Positions 38,555-47,934 of a stretch of DNA of 64,000 nucleotides are shown here, piece by piece. Positions within the stretch are counted from its first letter, which is position 1. Every line of letters starts with the position of its first letter. The DNA lies in the NCBI GenBank assembly GCA_029961745.1, contig CP124680.1, positions 4,030,001 through 4,094,000 of the forward strand, written 5' to 3'. The notes below the pieces were generated by a model. It worked only from the letters and a program-made list of their open reading frames with translations. It made no database searches and was not told the DNA's origin. Source of the stretch: Nocardioides sp. L-11A (GTDB lineage Bacteria > Actinomycetota > Actinomycetes > Propionibacteriales > Nocardioidaceae). The translations under genes were made by a program, and so were the position numbers.

Positions 38555-39057
38555 CAGTGCACGGCTCCTTCGGTGACGGCGGCCCGCTCGTCGGGCCCCG
38601 AGGTGAACAGTAGGGAATCGAGGGACAGTCGCGTCCGGCGCAGGAACGCGACGAGGAGGGAGGCGGCCAGCAGCGCGACGTCGCGGGCGATCTCCCACGG
38701 GTACGCCGACGCGGCGCCCGCCTTGGCTCCGCCGCCGCCGAAGCAGCCGCAGTCGATCTCGATGCCGCGCGCCCACACCGACGCGATGCCGACGATGAAG
38801 GCCGCGAACAGCAGGGCCGACACGACCGCGGCGCCCCGGGCGAACACACCCAGCACCAGCGCCAGGCCGACGACCAGCTCGACCGCGGGCAGCGCGAGGC
38901 CGACGACCTCGGCCACCGACGACGGCAGCAGCTGGTAGGCGCGCACGGCGTCGATGCTCGCGTCCGGCTCGGTGATCTTCAGCCCACCGGCGACGATCCA
39001 CACGCCACCGGTCACCAGCCGGGCGACAAGACCCACCCAGGCCAGCGTCCCTCTCAT
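38554..39057 (-). CDS. MauE/DoxX family redox-associated membrane protein
   Basis: A 167-residue protein with four membrane segments: [57 protein letters not shown] and [12 protein letters not shown]. The external IDCGCFG motif contains a Cys pair typical of the MauE group, which is thought to help maturation or recycling of thiol-redox partners. It is the first gene of the DsbA-like operon and divergent from orn (94 bases between). Confidence 0.85.
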   Translation of the reverse strand: MRGTLAWVGLVARLVTGGVWIVAGGLKITEPDASIDAVRAYQLLPSSVAEVVGLALPAVELVVGLALVLGVFARGAAVVSALLFAAFIVGIASVWARGIEIDCGCFGGGGAKAGAASAYPWEIARDVALLAASLLVAFLRRTRLSLDSLLFTSGPDERAAVTEGAVH

Positions 39058-39151
39058 GCCGGCGAGGCTAACCGTCCCCGCTGAGCGACTCCTGAGAAGC
39101 CGGCCACCAGTACCCCGCGCCGCGACGGCGTACGGCGTAGGGTGCAGGCTC

Positions 39152-39769
39152 GTGAACGAACGACTGGTCTGGATCGACTGCGAGATGACCGGCCTCGACC
39201 TGGGGGCCGACGCGCTCATCGAGGTCGCGGCGCTGGTGACGGACTTCGACCTCAACGTGCTCGGTGACGGCGTCGACGTCATCATCAAACCGCCCGCGGA
39301 GGCGCTGGACCAGATGATCGAGTTCGTGCGGAACATGCACGAGTCCTCGGGCCTGCTCGCCGAGCTCGAGAACGGCGTGACGCTGCAGGAGGCCGAGGAG
39401 CAGGTGATGGGCTACCTGCGCGAGCACTGCCCGCCCGACAGCCGGCCGCCGCTGGCCGGGAACTCGGTCGCGACCGACCGCGGCTTCGTCGCCCGCGACA
39501 TGGCCGTGCTGGACGCCTTCCTCCACTACCGGATCGTCGACGTCTCCTCGATCAAGGAGCTCGCCAAGCGCTGGTTCCCGCGCTCCTACTTCAACGCGCC
39601 CACGAAGCGCGGCAACCACCGCGCCCTGGCCGATATCCAGGAGAGCATCGAGGAGCTGCGCTACTACCGCGACACGGTCTTCGTGCCGCTCCCTGGGCCC
39701 GACTCCGACGCGGCGAAGGAGGCCGCGGCGCGCCACGGGGGCTCGATCACCGGCCTCGGCACCCACTGA
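39152..39769 (+). CDS. orn: Oligoribonuclease
   Basis: A 205-residue DEDDh 3'-to-5' exonuclease. The first acidic pair is [10 protein letters not shown] near residue 8, and the last block is [18 protein letters not shown] with the catalytic His/Asp. The middle stretch [17 protein letters not shown] fits the family. It degrades 2- to 5-base RNA and pGpG. The GTG start at 39152 gives the usual length. tRNA-His follows 67 bases after its stop. Confidence 0.95.
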   Translation: MNERLVWIDCEMTGLDLGADALIEVAALVTDFDLNVLGDGVDVIIKPPAEALDQMIEFVRNMHESSGLLAELENGVTLQEAEEQVMGYLREHCPPDSRPPLAGNSVATDRGFVARDMAVLDAFLHYRIVDVSSIKELAKRWFPRSYFNAPTKRGNHRALADIQESIEELRYYRDTVFVPLPGPDSDAAKEAAARHGGSITGLGTH

Positions 39770-39836
39770 GCGGATACCGATTCCTCGTTCGGGGCCGCTT
39801 GCCTCTACACTCGTCCCCGGCTCTTCGAGAGCCGTG

Positions 39837-39912
39837 GTGGGTATAGCTCAGCTGGTAGAGCGCCGCGTTGTGGTCGCGGATGTCGCGGGTTCGAGTCCCG
39901 TTACTCACCCCA
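39837..39912 (+). tRNA. tRNA-His (anticodon GTG)
   Basis: Acceptor GTGGGTA/TACTCAC with one G-U pair, D arm GCTC/GAGC, anticodon stem CCGCG/CGCGG with loop TTGTGGT, and T arm GCGGG-TTCGAGT-CCCGT. The base before position 1 is G (39836), the extra G-1 expected for tRNA-His, opposite discriminator C. CCA is encoded. Confidence 0.96.
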
Positions 39913-39918
39913 CTCGGC

Positions 39919-39944
39919 AAGGCCCGGACTTCGGTCCGGGCCTT
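39919..39944 (+). terminator. Intrinsic terminator after tRNA-His
   Basis: AAGGCCCGGAC (39919-39929) pairs perfectly with GTCCGGGCCTT (39934-39944) around a TTCG tetraloop. The sequence GCTCGTTTCTC follows. It lies seven bases beyond the encoded CCA. Confidence 0.85.
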
Positions 39945-40118
39945 GCTCGTTTCTCCAGGCACACGCCGGCCGGCGTACGTCCTCCCGCCGCCCCGCGGGA
40001 GTGCTCCGGCACCGGGAGGCCGTGCCGGAGCGCGTGGCCCGTGTCCACGCCTCGTGCGAACTCCGCGACGACACCGACGAGCGCGGTGAGCGCTCGGCGC
40101 AGCGAGATCTCCGACGCA

Positions 40119-40174
40119 GACTTCACAGATCTGTATAGCATGGTCGGTACGGTAACATACAGATCTGTGAAGTC
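40119..40174. promoter_or_regulatory. TetR operator: 18-bp perfect inverted repeat
   Basis: GACTTCACAGATCTGTAT (40119-40136) and ATACAGATCTGTGAAGTC (40157-40174) are perfect complements with a 20-base spacer. Each arm holds the self-complementary core ACAGATCTGT. The right arm covers the TetR start codon, so binding would block its own transcription. A possible -10 TAACAT lies at 40153-40158, giving a leaderless message. Confidence 0.7.
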
Positions 40175-40772
40175 AGTGGACACCGGGAGGACGCCCGACG
40201 AGATCGTCCTGACGCCCGCAGCGCGCCGGATCCTCGACGTCGCCTCCGCCCTGTTCTACGCACGAGGGATCACCGCGGTGGGCGTCGACACCATCGCCGC
40301 GGAGTCGGGCGTCACCAAGCGCACGCTGTACGACCGGTTCGGATCCAAGGACGCGCTGGTGGCGAGCTGCCTGGACGAGCGCAACCGGCTCTGGTGGGCC
40401 CGCCTGGACGCCCGACTGGCCGAGCTCAGCGGCGAGCGGGTGCTCGCGGCCTTCGACTGCTACCTCGACACCCGCGACATCGACCGCGGCTGCGCCTTCC
40501 TCAACGCCGCCGCCGAGCTGCCGCGCGAGCACCCCGCGCACGTCCTCGCGCGAGCACACAAGCGCGCCGTCCGCGAACGGCTCGGCGAGCTCCTCGCACT
40601 GGACCACCCGGACCTCGAGGGGCGCGACGAGCTGGCCGAGCACCTCTTCCTGCTCCTCGAGGGCGCGGTCTCACAGCGGGGCCTCGACGACGACGACCGG
40701 CGGATGCGCACGGCGCGCGACCTCGCGGCTTCGCTGCTGCCGAGCGGTCGACCGGGATCCACCCAGGGGTGA
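40167..40772 (+). CDS. TetR family transcriptional regulator
   Basis: A 201-residue repressor. The DNA-binding domain is AARRILDVASALFYARGI, then TAVGVDTIAAESGVTKRTLYDRFGSKDALVASCL, and the C-terminal ligand domain has CAFLNAAAELPREHPA and ends with HLFLLLEGAVSQ. The GTG at 40167 sits inside the right operator arm; a GTG at 40176 and an ATG at 40140 are in frame too, and none has a clear ribosome site. The target besides itself is unknown. Leftward sequence from the same operator (to about 39,950) opens a short frame that I do not recognise. Confidence 0.88.
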   Translation: MKSVDTGRTPDEIVLTPAARRILDVASALFYARGITAVGVDTIAAESGVTKRTLYDRFGSKDALVASCLDERNRLWWARLDARLAELSGERVLAAFDCYLDTRDIDRGCAFLNAAAELPREHPAHVLARAHKRAVRERLGELLALDHPDLEGRDELAEHLFLLLEGAVSQRGLDDDDRRMRTARDLAASLLPSGRPGSTQG

Positions 40773-40921
40773 ACACGACGACTCCATGGCGGCAAGACAG
40801 GGCGCGCACCCACCAGGTGCGTCACGACCGCTGAGCCCACCGAGGCTCCTCCTGGAAGGCGAGACCTTGTCGTCGCGCCCACCGGAAGGCCCCGTTCCAT
40901 GACGGTGAGCGTCCCTGTCCG

Positions 40922-41713
40922 TCAGCGCGGGGCCTCCGGCGCGACGACATCGCGCAGGTAGTCCTCGACCAGGCGCGCGGCGCGCTCATTGCGCCGCGGG
41001 GGCACGGCCAGGCGAGCGGTCCAGGCCCGGTAGAGGTCGACGCAGGCGACGAGCGCTGCGCCGGCCTCCGCGGCGTCGTACCCGCAGACCGTGGCCTCGA
41101 GGGCGCGCGCCCGGTCCGGAGCGAGCGTCTCCAACCGGCGTACGCCGCGGGGGGCCGCACCGCCGAGTGCAGCGGCCAGGGGTCCGTAGACGACCTCGCG
41201 CAGGAAGCCGAGGAAGCCGATCACCTCGAACAGCTCCCCGCGGGCGAGCTTCGTCGCGCCGTAGTGGATCCAGGTCCAGAACCTCTCCTCGACCCACGCG
41301 GCGTCGTACCCCTCCCCCGCGGCCGGCCGCGCCGCCAGGGCCCGGGTGAGGCTGCCGTCGCGCTCCCAGACGACGACCGGGTCGCCGACGCGGTCGCCGA
41401 GGTCGGAGATCCGTACGAACTTGAAGTCGACGTGCAGCAGCGGCGGGCCGACCAGCGCGATGATCAACCGTGGCTCCCCCACATGCTCGCCGGTGAACCC
41501 GTCGACCAGGGACGCCCAGGAGCCGATCAGACCGAGCCGGTCGGCCATCACCTCGTCGTACGCCTCGTCGCGCACGACGACGACGAGGTCGACATCGGAG
41601 TGCTCGTCCGCCGTCCCGTCCGCCATCGAGCCGGACAGCCCCAGTCCGAGCACCCGCTCGTCTCGCCGGATGGCGGCCGTCAGTCGTTCGAGAAGCTCGG
41701 TTTGCGCGTGCAC
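40922..41713 (-). CDS. Nucleotidyltransferase domain protein
   Basis: A 263-residue protein. The polymerase-beta type nucleotidyltransferase motif is GLSGSMADGTADEHSDVDLVVVV near residues 24-46 (GS...DxD), with a third acidic residue possible in LHVDFKFV. The helical C-terminal half resembles streptomycin/aminoglycoside adenylyltransferase-like proteins of actinobacteria. Substrate unknown; an antibiotic-modifying role is possible but not shown. It starts at a GTG and is divergent from the MarR-GNAT gene. Confidence 0.8.
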   Translation of the reverse strand: MHAQTELLERLTAAIRRDERVLGLGLSGSMADGTADEHSDVDLVVVVRDEAYDEVMADRLGLIGSWASLVDGFTGEHVGEPRLIIALVGPPLLHVDFKFVRISDLGDRVGDPVVVWERDGSLTRALAARPAAGEGYDAAWVEERFWTWIHYGATKLARGELFEVIGFLGFLREVVYGPLAAALGGAAPRGVRRLETLAPDRARALEATVCGYDAAEAGAALVACVDLYRAWTARLAVPPRRNERAARLVEDYLRDVVAPEAPR

Positions 41714-41792
41714 GTCGTCGTCCTTGGGGTCTCATCGGATCGGTCCGGAAAAAGTGGAGCAACGTAGCACGCGAAGCGGCTCGGTCGACAGC

Positions 41793-41817
41793 GATAATTC
41801 TTCTGACTAAAGTCAGA
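41793..41817 (+). promoter_or_regulatory. -10 box and operator of the MarR-GNAT gene
   Basis: A strong -10 GATAAT (41793-41798) is followed by the dyad TCTGAC-TAAA-GTCAGA (41802-41817), three bases before the ATG at 41820. The dyad covers the expected transcription start, a classic place for autorepression by a MarR protein. Confidence 0.6.
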
Positions 41818-41819
41818 GA

Positions 41820-42680
41820 ATGCTTACGGACGTGCTGCGGCGTTTCAACCGGACCTACACCCAGCGGATCGGGGTGCTCGACGAGTCCTTCCTCGGCACC
41901 GGCCGGCCGCTCGCCGTGTCACGACTGCTCTTCGAGGTGGGCAGCGCGCCGGACGCGACCGTGCGCGCCCTGCGCGACCGGCTCGACCTCGACTCCGGTC
42001 ACCTGTCCCGGATGCTGCGCCGACTCGAGGCCGACGGCCTGGTCGCGACGGTCCCCGACGAGGCCGACCGCCGTCGACGTCGGGTCCGGCTCACGCCCGC
42101 CGGACAGGAGGCGTACGACGACCTGGAGCGTCGCTCCGAGCAGCGGGCGGCGGAGCTCGTGGCACCCCTGACCGCCCGACAGCAGGAGCGCCTGGCCGAC
42201 GCGCTGCGGACCGCCGACCTGCTGGTCCGCGCGGCGACGGTCCGGCTCGACGAGGTGCCGACCGACCACCCGCTGGCCCGGGAGGCGACGCGGCGCTACG
42301 TCGCCGAGCTCGATGCCCGCTTCCGGGGCGGCTTCGACCCGGGCGGACCGGACGCGCCCGAGCCGGGGGCGACGTACGTCCTCGCGACCTCGGCCGGCGA
42401 GCCGGTCGCCTACGGCGGCATCCGCCCGGTCCTCGACGACGGGACCGCCGAGATCAAGCGGATGTGGGTGCACGGCGAATGGCGCGGGGCCGGCCTGGGA
42501 GCGCGGATGCTGCGCCACCTGGAGGCACTCGCCGCCGCACAGGGTCGCCGTCGCGTCGTGCTCGACACGAACGGGACCCTGCTCGAGGCGATCGCGATGT
42601 ACGAGCGGTCAGGCTACGAGCGGATCGAGCGCTACAACGACAACCGCTACGCCGAGGCGTTCTTCGCCAAGTCCCTGTGA
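41820..42680 (+). CDS. MarR-GNAT fusion: regulator with acetyltransferase domain
   Basis: A 286-residue two-domain protein. Residues 1-140 are a MarR winged helix (LRDRLDLDSGHLSRMLRRLEADGLVATVPDEADRRRR), and residues about 150-286 are a GNAT acetyltransferase (YVLATSAGEPVAYGGIRPV; acetyl-CoA loop MWVHGEWRGAGLGARML; YERSGYERIERYNDN). This fusion is known in actinobacteria and its acceptor is unknown. Start codon immediately follows the operator dyad, with little leader. Confidence 0.88.
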   Translation: MLTDVLRRFNRTYTQRIGVLDESFLGTGRPLAVSRLLFEVGSAPDATVRALRDRLDLDSGHLSRMLRRLEADGLVATVPDEADRRRRRVRLTPAGQEAYDDLERRSEQRAAELVAPLTARQQERLADALRTADLLVRAATVRLDEVPTDHPLAREATRRYVAELDARFRGGFDPGGPDAPEPGATYVLATSAGEPVAYGGIRPVLDDGTAEIKRMWVHGEWRGAGLGARMLRHLEALAAAQGRRRVVLDTNGTLLEAIAMYERSGYERIERYNDNRYAEAFFAKSL

Positions 42681-42693
42681 GGCGGCCTTCGGC

Positions 42694-43647
42694 TCAGCCG
42701 CCGATCGGCAATCCGAACCGGCCCTTCTGGAAGTCCTCGTAGGCCGTCATCACCTCGGCCTTGGTGTTCATCACGAACGGGCCGGCCCAGGCGATCGGCT
42801 CCCGGATCGGGCGGCCGCCGACGACGATGACGTCGAGCTTCGGCGAACGGCTCTCCTGGGCGCCGTCGGCGGTGATCGTCAGGTAGTCGCCGGCACCGAG
42901 CACGGCGGTCTGGCCGGTGTGCACGGGACTCGGCTCGGTGGCGCCGACCGTCCCGGAGCCGTTGAGCACATAGACGAGCGCGTTGTAGTCGACGTCCCAC
43001 GGCAGGTCGAGGCGGGCACCGGGCTCGATGCTGGCGTGCACGAGCGTCATCGGGCTGTACGTCGAGCCGGGGCCGGCGTGCCCGCCGACGCTACCCGCGA
43101 TCACCCGGACCAGCGCGCCGGCGTCGTCACTGGTGAGCAGCGCGACCTCGCCGGAGCGGATGTCCTGGTAGCGCGGGTCGTTCATCTTGTCGGTCTTGGG
43201 CAGGTTCACCCAGAGCTGGATGCCGTGGAACAGACCGCCGGCCTGGACCAGCCACTCGGGCGGCGTCTCGATGTGCAGCAGCCCGCTGCCAGCGGTCATC
43301 CACTGGGTGTCGCCGTTGGTGATGGTGCCGCCGCCCCCGTGACTGTCCTGGTGGTCGAAGACGCCGTCGATGATGTAGGTGACGGTCTCGAAGCCGCGGT
43401 GCGGGTGCCACGGGGTGCCCTTGGGCTCACCGGGCGCGTATTCCACCTCGCCCATCTGGTCCATCATGATGAACGGGTCGAGATGGCGCAGGTCGATGCC
43501 GGCGAAGGCGCGGCGCACCGGGAAGCCCTCCCCCTCGTAGCCCTGGGGCGCGGTCGTCACCTGCCACACCGGGCGGGGCTGGTCCCCGAGCCCCGGCGCC
43601 TTCAGGCGCGACAGGACGGTCAGGTCGTCGACGGTGATGGCGGGCAT
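42694..43647 (-). CDS. Pirin family protein
   Basis: A 317-residue bicupin. The metal site of the N-terminal cupin is visible as WHPHRGFETVTY and, about 45 residues later, GSGLLHIETPPEW (His, His, His, Glu). The C-terminal cupin is less conserved. Some bacterial pirins are quercetinases, others regulate metabolic enzymes. ATG 43647 has GGAGG eight bases ahead; an ATG at 43695 adds sixteen residues but no site. Its 3' end faces the MarR-GNAT gene. Confidence 0.9.
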   Translation of the reverse strand: MPAITVDDLTVLSRLKAPGLGDQPRPVWQVTTAPQGYEGEGFPVRRAFAGIDLRHLDPFIMMDQMGEVEYAPGEPKGTPWHPHRGFETVTYIIDGVFDHQDSHGGGGTITNGDTQWMTAGSGLLHIETPPEWLVQAGGLFHGIQLWVNLPKTDKMNDPRYQDIRSGEVALLTSDDAGALVRVIAGSVGGHAGPGSTYSPMTLVHASIEPGARLDLPWDVDYNALVYVLNGSGTVGATEPSPVHTGQTAVLGAGDYLTITADGAQESRSPKLDVIVVGGRPIREPIAWAGPFVMNTKAEVMTAYEDFQKGRFGLPIGG

Positions 43648-43736
43648 CTCATCCACCTCCAGGTGGCTGGTCGGATTGGTTGCCATGTCAACCATAACCC
43701 ACCGCGGAGCATTCCCCCACCCCTAGAGTGCGAGCC

Positions 43737-45311
43737 ATGACCCGGGGGAACTACGACGTCGTCATCGTCGGTGCCGGCCACAACGGCCTGACCGCGGCGG
43801 CCTACCTGGCCCGTGCCGGACTCTCGGTCCTGGTGCTCGAGCGGCTCGGCAGGGTCGGCGGCGCCGCGGTCTCCGCGCCGGCCTTCCCCGGCTTCCCGAC
43901 CCGGCTCTCGCGCTACTCCTACCTGGTCTCGCTCCTGCCCGACCGGATCGTGGCCGACCTCGGCCTCGACCTCGCACTGGTGAGCAGGCCGACGGCGTCG
44001 TACTCGCCGACGGTGCGTGACGGCCGACCCACCGGACTGCTGGTCGAGCGCATCGAGGGGGCCGCCACCCGAGCCTCCTTCCGCGAGCTGACCGGCAGCG
44101 ACGACGAGTACGACGCCTGGCGGGCGTTCTACGCGGGCGTGGCGACCCTCGCCCGGGCCGTGGCGCCCACCCTGACCGAGCCGCTGGCCACCGACGCGGC
44201 GCTGCGCGCCCAGGTCGACCCGGAGATCTGGCGCGACGTCGTGGAACAGCCGATCGGCGTCGCCATCGCCCGCCGGTTCCGCGACGATCTGGTCCGCGGC
44301 GTCGTCGGCACCGACGCGCTGATCGGGACCTTCGCGTCGCTGCACGACCGCTCCCTGGCCCAGAACCGCTGCTTCCTCTATCACCTCATCGGCAACGGGA
44401 CCGGCGAGTGGCGGGTGCCGGTGGGCGGGATGGGCGCCGTCACCGACGCGCTGGCGCGCGCCGCGACCGAGGCGGGCGCCGAGATCGTGACCGGGGCCGG
44501 CGTCAGCACCATCCGGCCCCTCGGCGGTGCGGCCGCGCCGGTCGAGGTCCGCTGGCACGACGGCGCCCGCGAGCACACCGTCGAGGGATCGTTCGTCCTG
44601 GCGAACGTCGCGCCCTGGGTGCTGCGGATCCTCCTCGGCGAGGAGGAGGACCCCGTCAGCAAGCCGCAGGGCGCCCAGCTCAAGGTCAACCTCCTGCTCT
44701 CCCGGCTGCCCCGGTTGCGGTCCGGCATCGACCCGGAGGTCGCCTTCGCCGGCACCCTCCACCTCGCCGAGACCGCCTCCGACCTGGAGGTCGCCTGGGC
44801 CGCGGCCCAGCGCGGCGAACTCCCCGACCCGTTGCCCGGCGAGGTCTACTGCCACTCGCTCACCGACCCGAGCATCCTCGGCGACGTCCCGCCCGGCACC
44901 CACACCCTGACCTACTTCGGCCTCCACACCCCGGCCCGTCTCTTCGACGCCGATCCGGACCGCATGCGCGAGGAGGCGGTCCGCCGGGCGATCGCCTCCC
45001 TCGACGCCGTGCTCGAGGACCGGCTCGAGGACGTCGTGCTGCGCGCGCCCGACGGCACCCCCTGCATCGAGGCCAAGATCCCCCAGGACATCGAGGCGGA
45101 CCTCGCCATGCCGGGCGGTCACATCTTCCACGGGGACCTCGAGTGGCCCTGGGCTCCCGCCCGTGCCCGGCTGGAGAGCCCCGCCGAGCGGTGGGGCGTG
45201 CAGACCGGTTACCCCGGCGTCCTCCTGTGCGGCTCGGGGGCCCGACGGGGCGGCGCGGTGTCGGGACTCGGCGGGCACAACGCGGCACGGGCGGTGCTCG
45301 AGTCCCGCTGA
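43737..45311 (+). CDS. Phytoene desaturase-like FAD oxidoreductase
   Basis: A 524-residue flavoprotein. The N-terminal dinucleotide motif is VVIVGAGHNGLTAAAYLARAG, followed by LVLERLGRVGGAAVS, and the C-terminal FAD segment is LCGSGARRGGAVSGLGGHNAAR. The pattern GEWRVPVGGMGAVTDALARAA is typical of the carotenoid desaturase/PYROXD2 group. No carotenoid genes are nearby, so the substrate is unknown. It is divergent from the pirin gene. Confidence 0.88.
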   Translation: MTRGNYDVVIVGAGHNGLTAAAYLARAGLSVLVLERLGRVGGAAVSAPAFPGFPTRLSRYSYLVSLLPDRIVADLGLDLALVSRPTASYSPTVRDGRPTGLLVERIEGAATRASFRELTGSDDEYDAWRAFYAGVATLARAVAPTLTEPLATDAALRAQVDPEIWRDVVEQPIGVAIARRFRDDLVRGVVGTDALIGTFASLHDRSLAQNRCFLYHLIGNGTGEWRVPVGGMGAVTDALARAATEAGAEIVTGAGVSTIRPLGGAAAPVEVRWHDGAREHTVEGSFVLANVAPWVLRILLGEEEDPVSKPQGAQLKVNLLLSRLPRLRSGIDPEVAFAGTLHLAETASDLEVAWAAAQRGELPDPLPGEVYCHSLTDPSILGDVPPGTHTLTYFGLHTPARLFDADPDRMREEAVRRAIASLDAVLEDRLEDVVLRAPDGTPCIEAKIPQDIEADLAMPGGHIFHGDLEWPWAPARARLESPAERWGVQTGYPGVLLCGSGARRGGAVSGLGGHNAARAVLESR

Positions 45312-45384
45312 GGGCGCCGGGGCCGTCGGCGATTTCACCCGGATCGGCGTACGCTGGTAATGTTCCATCTCGCGTTCGACGCAG

Positions 45385-45457
<73 letters not shown>

Positions 45458-45462
45458 CCGCA

Positions 45463-45495
45463 CAGAAGGGCCCGGTCCACGACCGGGCCCTTCTG
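45463..45495 (+). terminator. Intrinsic terminator after tRNA-Lys
   Basis: CAGAAGGGCCCGGTC (45463-45477) pairs perfectly with GACCGGGCCCTTCTG (45481-45495) around CAC. It starts five bases beyond the tRNA. The 15-bp stem isolates the tRNA from the following gene. Confidence 0.85.
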
Positions 45496-45522
45496 CATGT
45501 CCGCCGACCGCCGAAGGAACCC

Positions 45523-46365
45523 GTGCGCACCACCTCCCTGCTCGTCGCCGTCGTGCTGGCACTCGGCATCCTCGGCTCCGCCCCGAGCATGGCTCGGGCC
45601 GAGGCGACGCAGGACACAGCAGGTACGGCGCCGGCCGGGGTCCGCACCTTCGAGGCGGTGGCTCACCGGGGCGCGATCGGACGCCACCGCACCGAGAACG
45701 GCCTGCGGTCGCTGCGCCACGCCGCCGCGCTCGGAGCGGACCGGGTCGAGCTCGATGTCCGGCCGACCGCAGACGGTCGCCTGGTCGTGATGCACGACGC
45801 CCGACTCGATCGGACGACGGACTGCAGGGGTCGGGTCAGCGCCTGGACCCTGGCCCGGATCCAGCGGTCCTGCCGGCTCCGCGACGGCAGCGACGTCCCC
45901 TCACTGGAGCTCTACGTCACCGAGGCTCGCCGACTCGAGGTCGGCCTGCTCATCGAGCTCAAGCAGGCGCCCGGTTGGCGGCACAAGACCTGGCGGTACC
46001 TGCGCGAGACCGTCGATGCGCTCCACGACGCCGACCGAGTGCGACTGCTGTCATTCCACCCGGCGCTGCTACGCCGGGCCGCCAAGGCGCTCCCCGACAC
46101 CTCGACGGTCTGGATCGCGCACCACTTCCGGCCCAACATCCGACAGGTCGCCCGGATCGCCGACGGAGTGTCGATCGACGCGCGGTTCGTGACGCCGCGC
46201 CTGGTCAGGCGGTTGCAGGTCGCTGGGCTCCTCGTCCTCGGGCAGGTCTCCAATCGGCGTAGCGACTGGCAGCGGTATCTGCACGCGGGCGTCGACAGCG
46301 GCAGCACCGACCGCATCGCCGGCCTGGTCACGTGGCGGCACCGACGCCAACCCGCCGCCGACTGA
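45523..46365 (+). CDS. Exported glycerophosphodiester phosphodiesterase family protein
   Basis: A 280-residue protein with a cleavable signal peptide (SLLVAVVLALGILGSAPSMARA). The GDPD core is VAHRGAIGRHRTENGLRSL, VELDVRPTADGRLVVMHD and LLIELKQ, giving the His/Arg/Glu/Asp metal-site set. It probably hydrolyses glycerophosphodiesters or wall teichoic acid-type polymers outside the cell. It starts at a GTG 27 bases after the tRNA-Lys terminator. Confidence 0.9.
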   Translation: MRTTSLLVAVVLALGILGSAPSMARAEATQDTAGTAPAGVRTFEAVAHRGAIGRHRTENGLRSLRHAAALGADRVELDVRPTADGRLVVMHDARLDRTTDCRGRVSAWTLARIQRSCRLRDGSDVPSLELYVTEARRLEVGLLIELKQAPGWRHKTWRYLRETVDALHDADRVRLLSFHPALLRRAAKALPDTSTVWIAHHFRPNIRQVARIADGVSIDARFVTPRLVRRLQVAGLLVLGQVSNRRSDWQRYLHAGVDSGSTDRIAGLVTWRHRRQPAAD

Positions 46366-46407
46366 CCTGCCATCGCCGCGGCGCCCGATCTCACTACGAT
46401 TCTCGAC

Positions 46408-47850
46408 GTGGATCCGACCCAGCACGCCCTCCTCCTGCCCGGCGTGGAGCTGCTCGAGCAGATCGGCCACGGCGGCTTCGCCACGGTGTGGCGCGGACGG
46501 CAGCTCGCGGTCGACCGCGACGTGGCCGTCAAGATCGACAACCGGGTGCTCGACCAGGACAGCAACCGGCGGCGGTTCGTGCGCGAGGCGACGGCCGTCA
46601 GCAGGATCAGCGGGCACCCGCACGTGGTCTCGCTGATCGACGTCGGCGTCACCCGGGACAACCGGCCCTACCTGGTGATGGAGCTGTGCGCGCACGGCAG
46701 CCTGGCGTCGTACCTGACCCGGCACGGGCCCCTGCAGGTGCCCGAGGCGATCGAGGTCGGCCTCGCCGTCACCAGCGCCCTCGCCGCCGCCCACGAGGCC
46801 GGGATCCTGCACCGCGACATCAAGCCCGGCAACATCCTGATCGACGCGTGGGGCACCCCCCGGCTCTCCGACTTCGGCCTGGCGGCGCTCCCCCAGCCGG
46901 GACGCGATCCGTCGGTCAGCCTCGAGGCGCTGACCCCGGCGTACGCCTCGCCGGAGGCATTCTCGTTCTCGGCCCCCACGCCCCAGTCCGACGTGTTCTC
47001 GATGGGCGCCACCCTGCATGCGATGATCTCCGGCGCATCGCCGCGGCGCTCGACGGACGGCAGTCCGGTCCCCATCGACCAGGTGCTGGCCAGCCTGCGC
47101 GCGGAGTTCCCCGACCCGGGCCTGCCCGGCAGCGAGCAGCTGATGCAGGTGATCCGGGTCGCCACGGCGTACGACGCCGCCGACCGCTACCCGTCCGCGC
47201 GAGAGCTGCACGACGCGCTGCGCGAAATCCGGACCGACGGCGCGGGCGGCGGCGGGGTCGTCATCGGCGGTCCCGAAGCCAGCTTCACGCAACTGCGCCC
47301 GCCGCCCCCGCCTCCCGCTCCCCGCTCCACCGGGAGCCCCCGGCGGCGCTGGCCGCTCGCCCTCGCGGCCGCGGTGGCCGGCCTCGGCCTCGGTGGCCTC
47401 GGCGGCGTCCTGCTCGCGCCCGACGGCGCCGCCCCCTCGGCCGGTGCCCACCCGGACGCGGCGGGTGGCGTGTCGGCCGACGGCGACCCCGCGGACGGCG
47501 ACGCCGTCGACCCGATGATCGGGGCGCCCGAGCTCGGCTCGTGCTACAGCGGGGTGCAGCAGCTGGGCCAGGCGCTGAGCGCCACGAAGGGCGAGTGCAC
47601 CCAGAGCAACTGGTTCACCTTCGCGGTGGGACAGCTCGCCGACGCGACGACGGACGTGACCACCGACGCCGTCGACGCGGACGGTGAGGCCCGGGCGACC
47701 TGCACCGCCGAGACCCTGCGTGCCTACGACGCCGACACCGGCGGCACCCGCCCCGAGGGTGAGTACGACGTGTTCGTGCTGCCACCGAGCGGTACGGCGT
47801 ACGTCCAGGGCCAGCGCTGGTTCGCCTGCCTGGCACGCCTGACCTCCTGA
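46408..47850 (+). CDS. Serine/threonine protein kinase, transmembrane
   Basis: A 480-residue PknB-type kinase. The kinase domain (about 10-280) shows GHGGFATVWRG (P-loop), Lys in DVAVKID, catalytic HRDIKPGNILI and DFGLA. A Pro-rich juxtamembrane region precedes the single membrane segment LALAAAVAGLGLGGLGGVLL (about 315-335). The 145-residue outside domain has four Cys (GSCYSGV, GECTQSN, ATCTAET, FACLARL) and resembles septum-formation-like sensor domains. It presumably senses an external signal. The start is GTG. Confidence 0.9.
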   Translation: MDPTQHALLLPGVELLEQIGHGGFATVWRGRQLAVDRDVAVKIDNRVLDQDSNRRRFVREATAVSRISGHPHVVSLIDVGVTRDNRPYLVMELCAHGSLASYLTRHGPLQVPEAIEVGLAVTSALAAAHEAGILHRDIKPGNILIDAWGTPRLSDFGLAALPQPGRDPSVSLEALTPAYASPEAFSFSAPTPQSDVFSMGATLHAMISGASPRRSTDGSPVPIDQVLASLRAEFPDPGLPGSEQLMQVIRVATAYDAADRYPSARELHDALREIRTDGAGGGGVVIGGPEASFTQLRPPPPPPAPRSTGSPRRRWPLALAAAVAGLGLGGLGGVLLAPDGAAPSAGAHPDAAGGVSADGDPADGDAVDPMIGAPELGSCYSGVQQLGQALSATKGECTQSNWFTFAVGQLADATTDVTTDAVDADGEARATCTAETLRAYDADTGGTRPEGEYDVFVLPPSGTAYVQGQRWFACLARLTS

Positions 47851-47934
47851 GGCGACGCCGGCCGCTCCGGACATCGGTCTGACCGCCTGCCCACCGGGTA
47901 CCACGGGGCGCCCGAAGCCAGGAGGTATCTCCGC

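Noticed and set aside
39905..40183. Leftward 92-codon frame from the TetR operator
   Set aside because: No recognisable protein text, runs into the tRNA-His terminator; at best a remnant.
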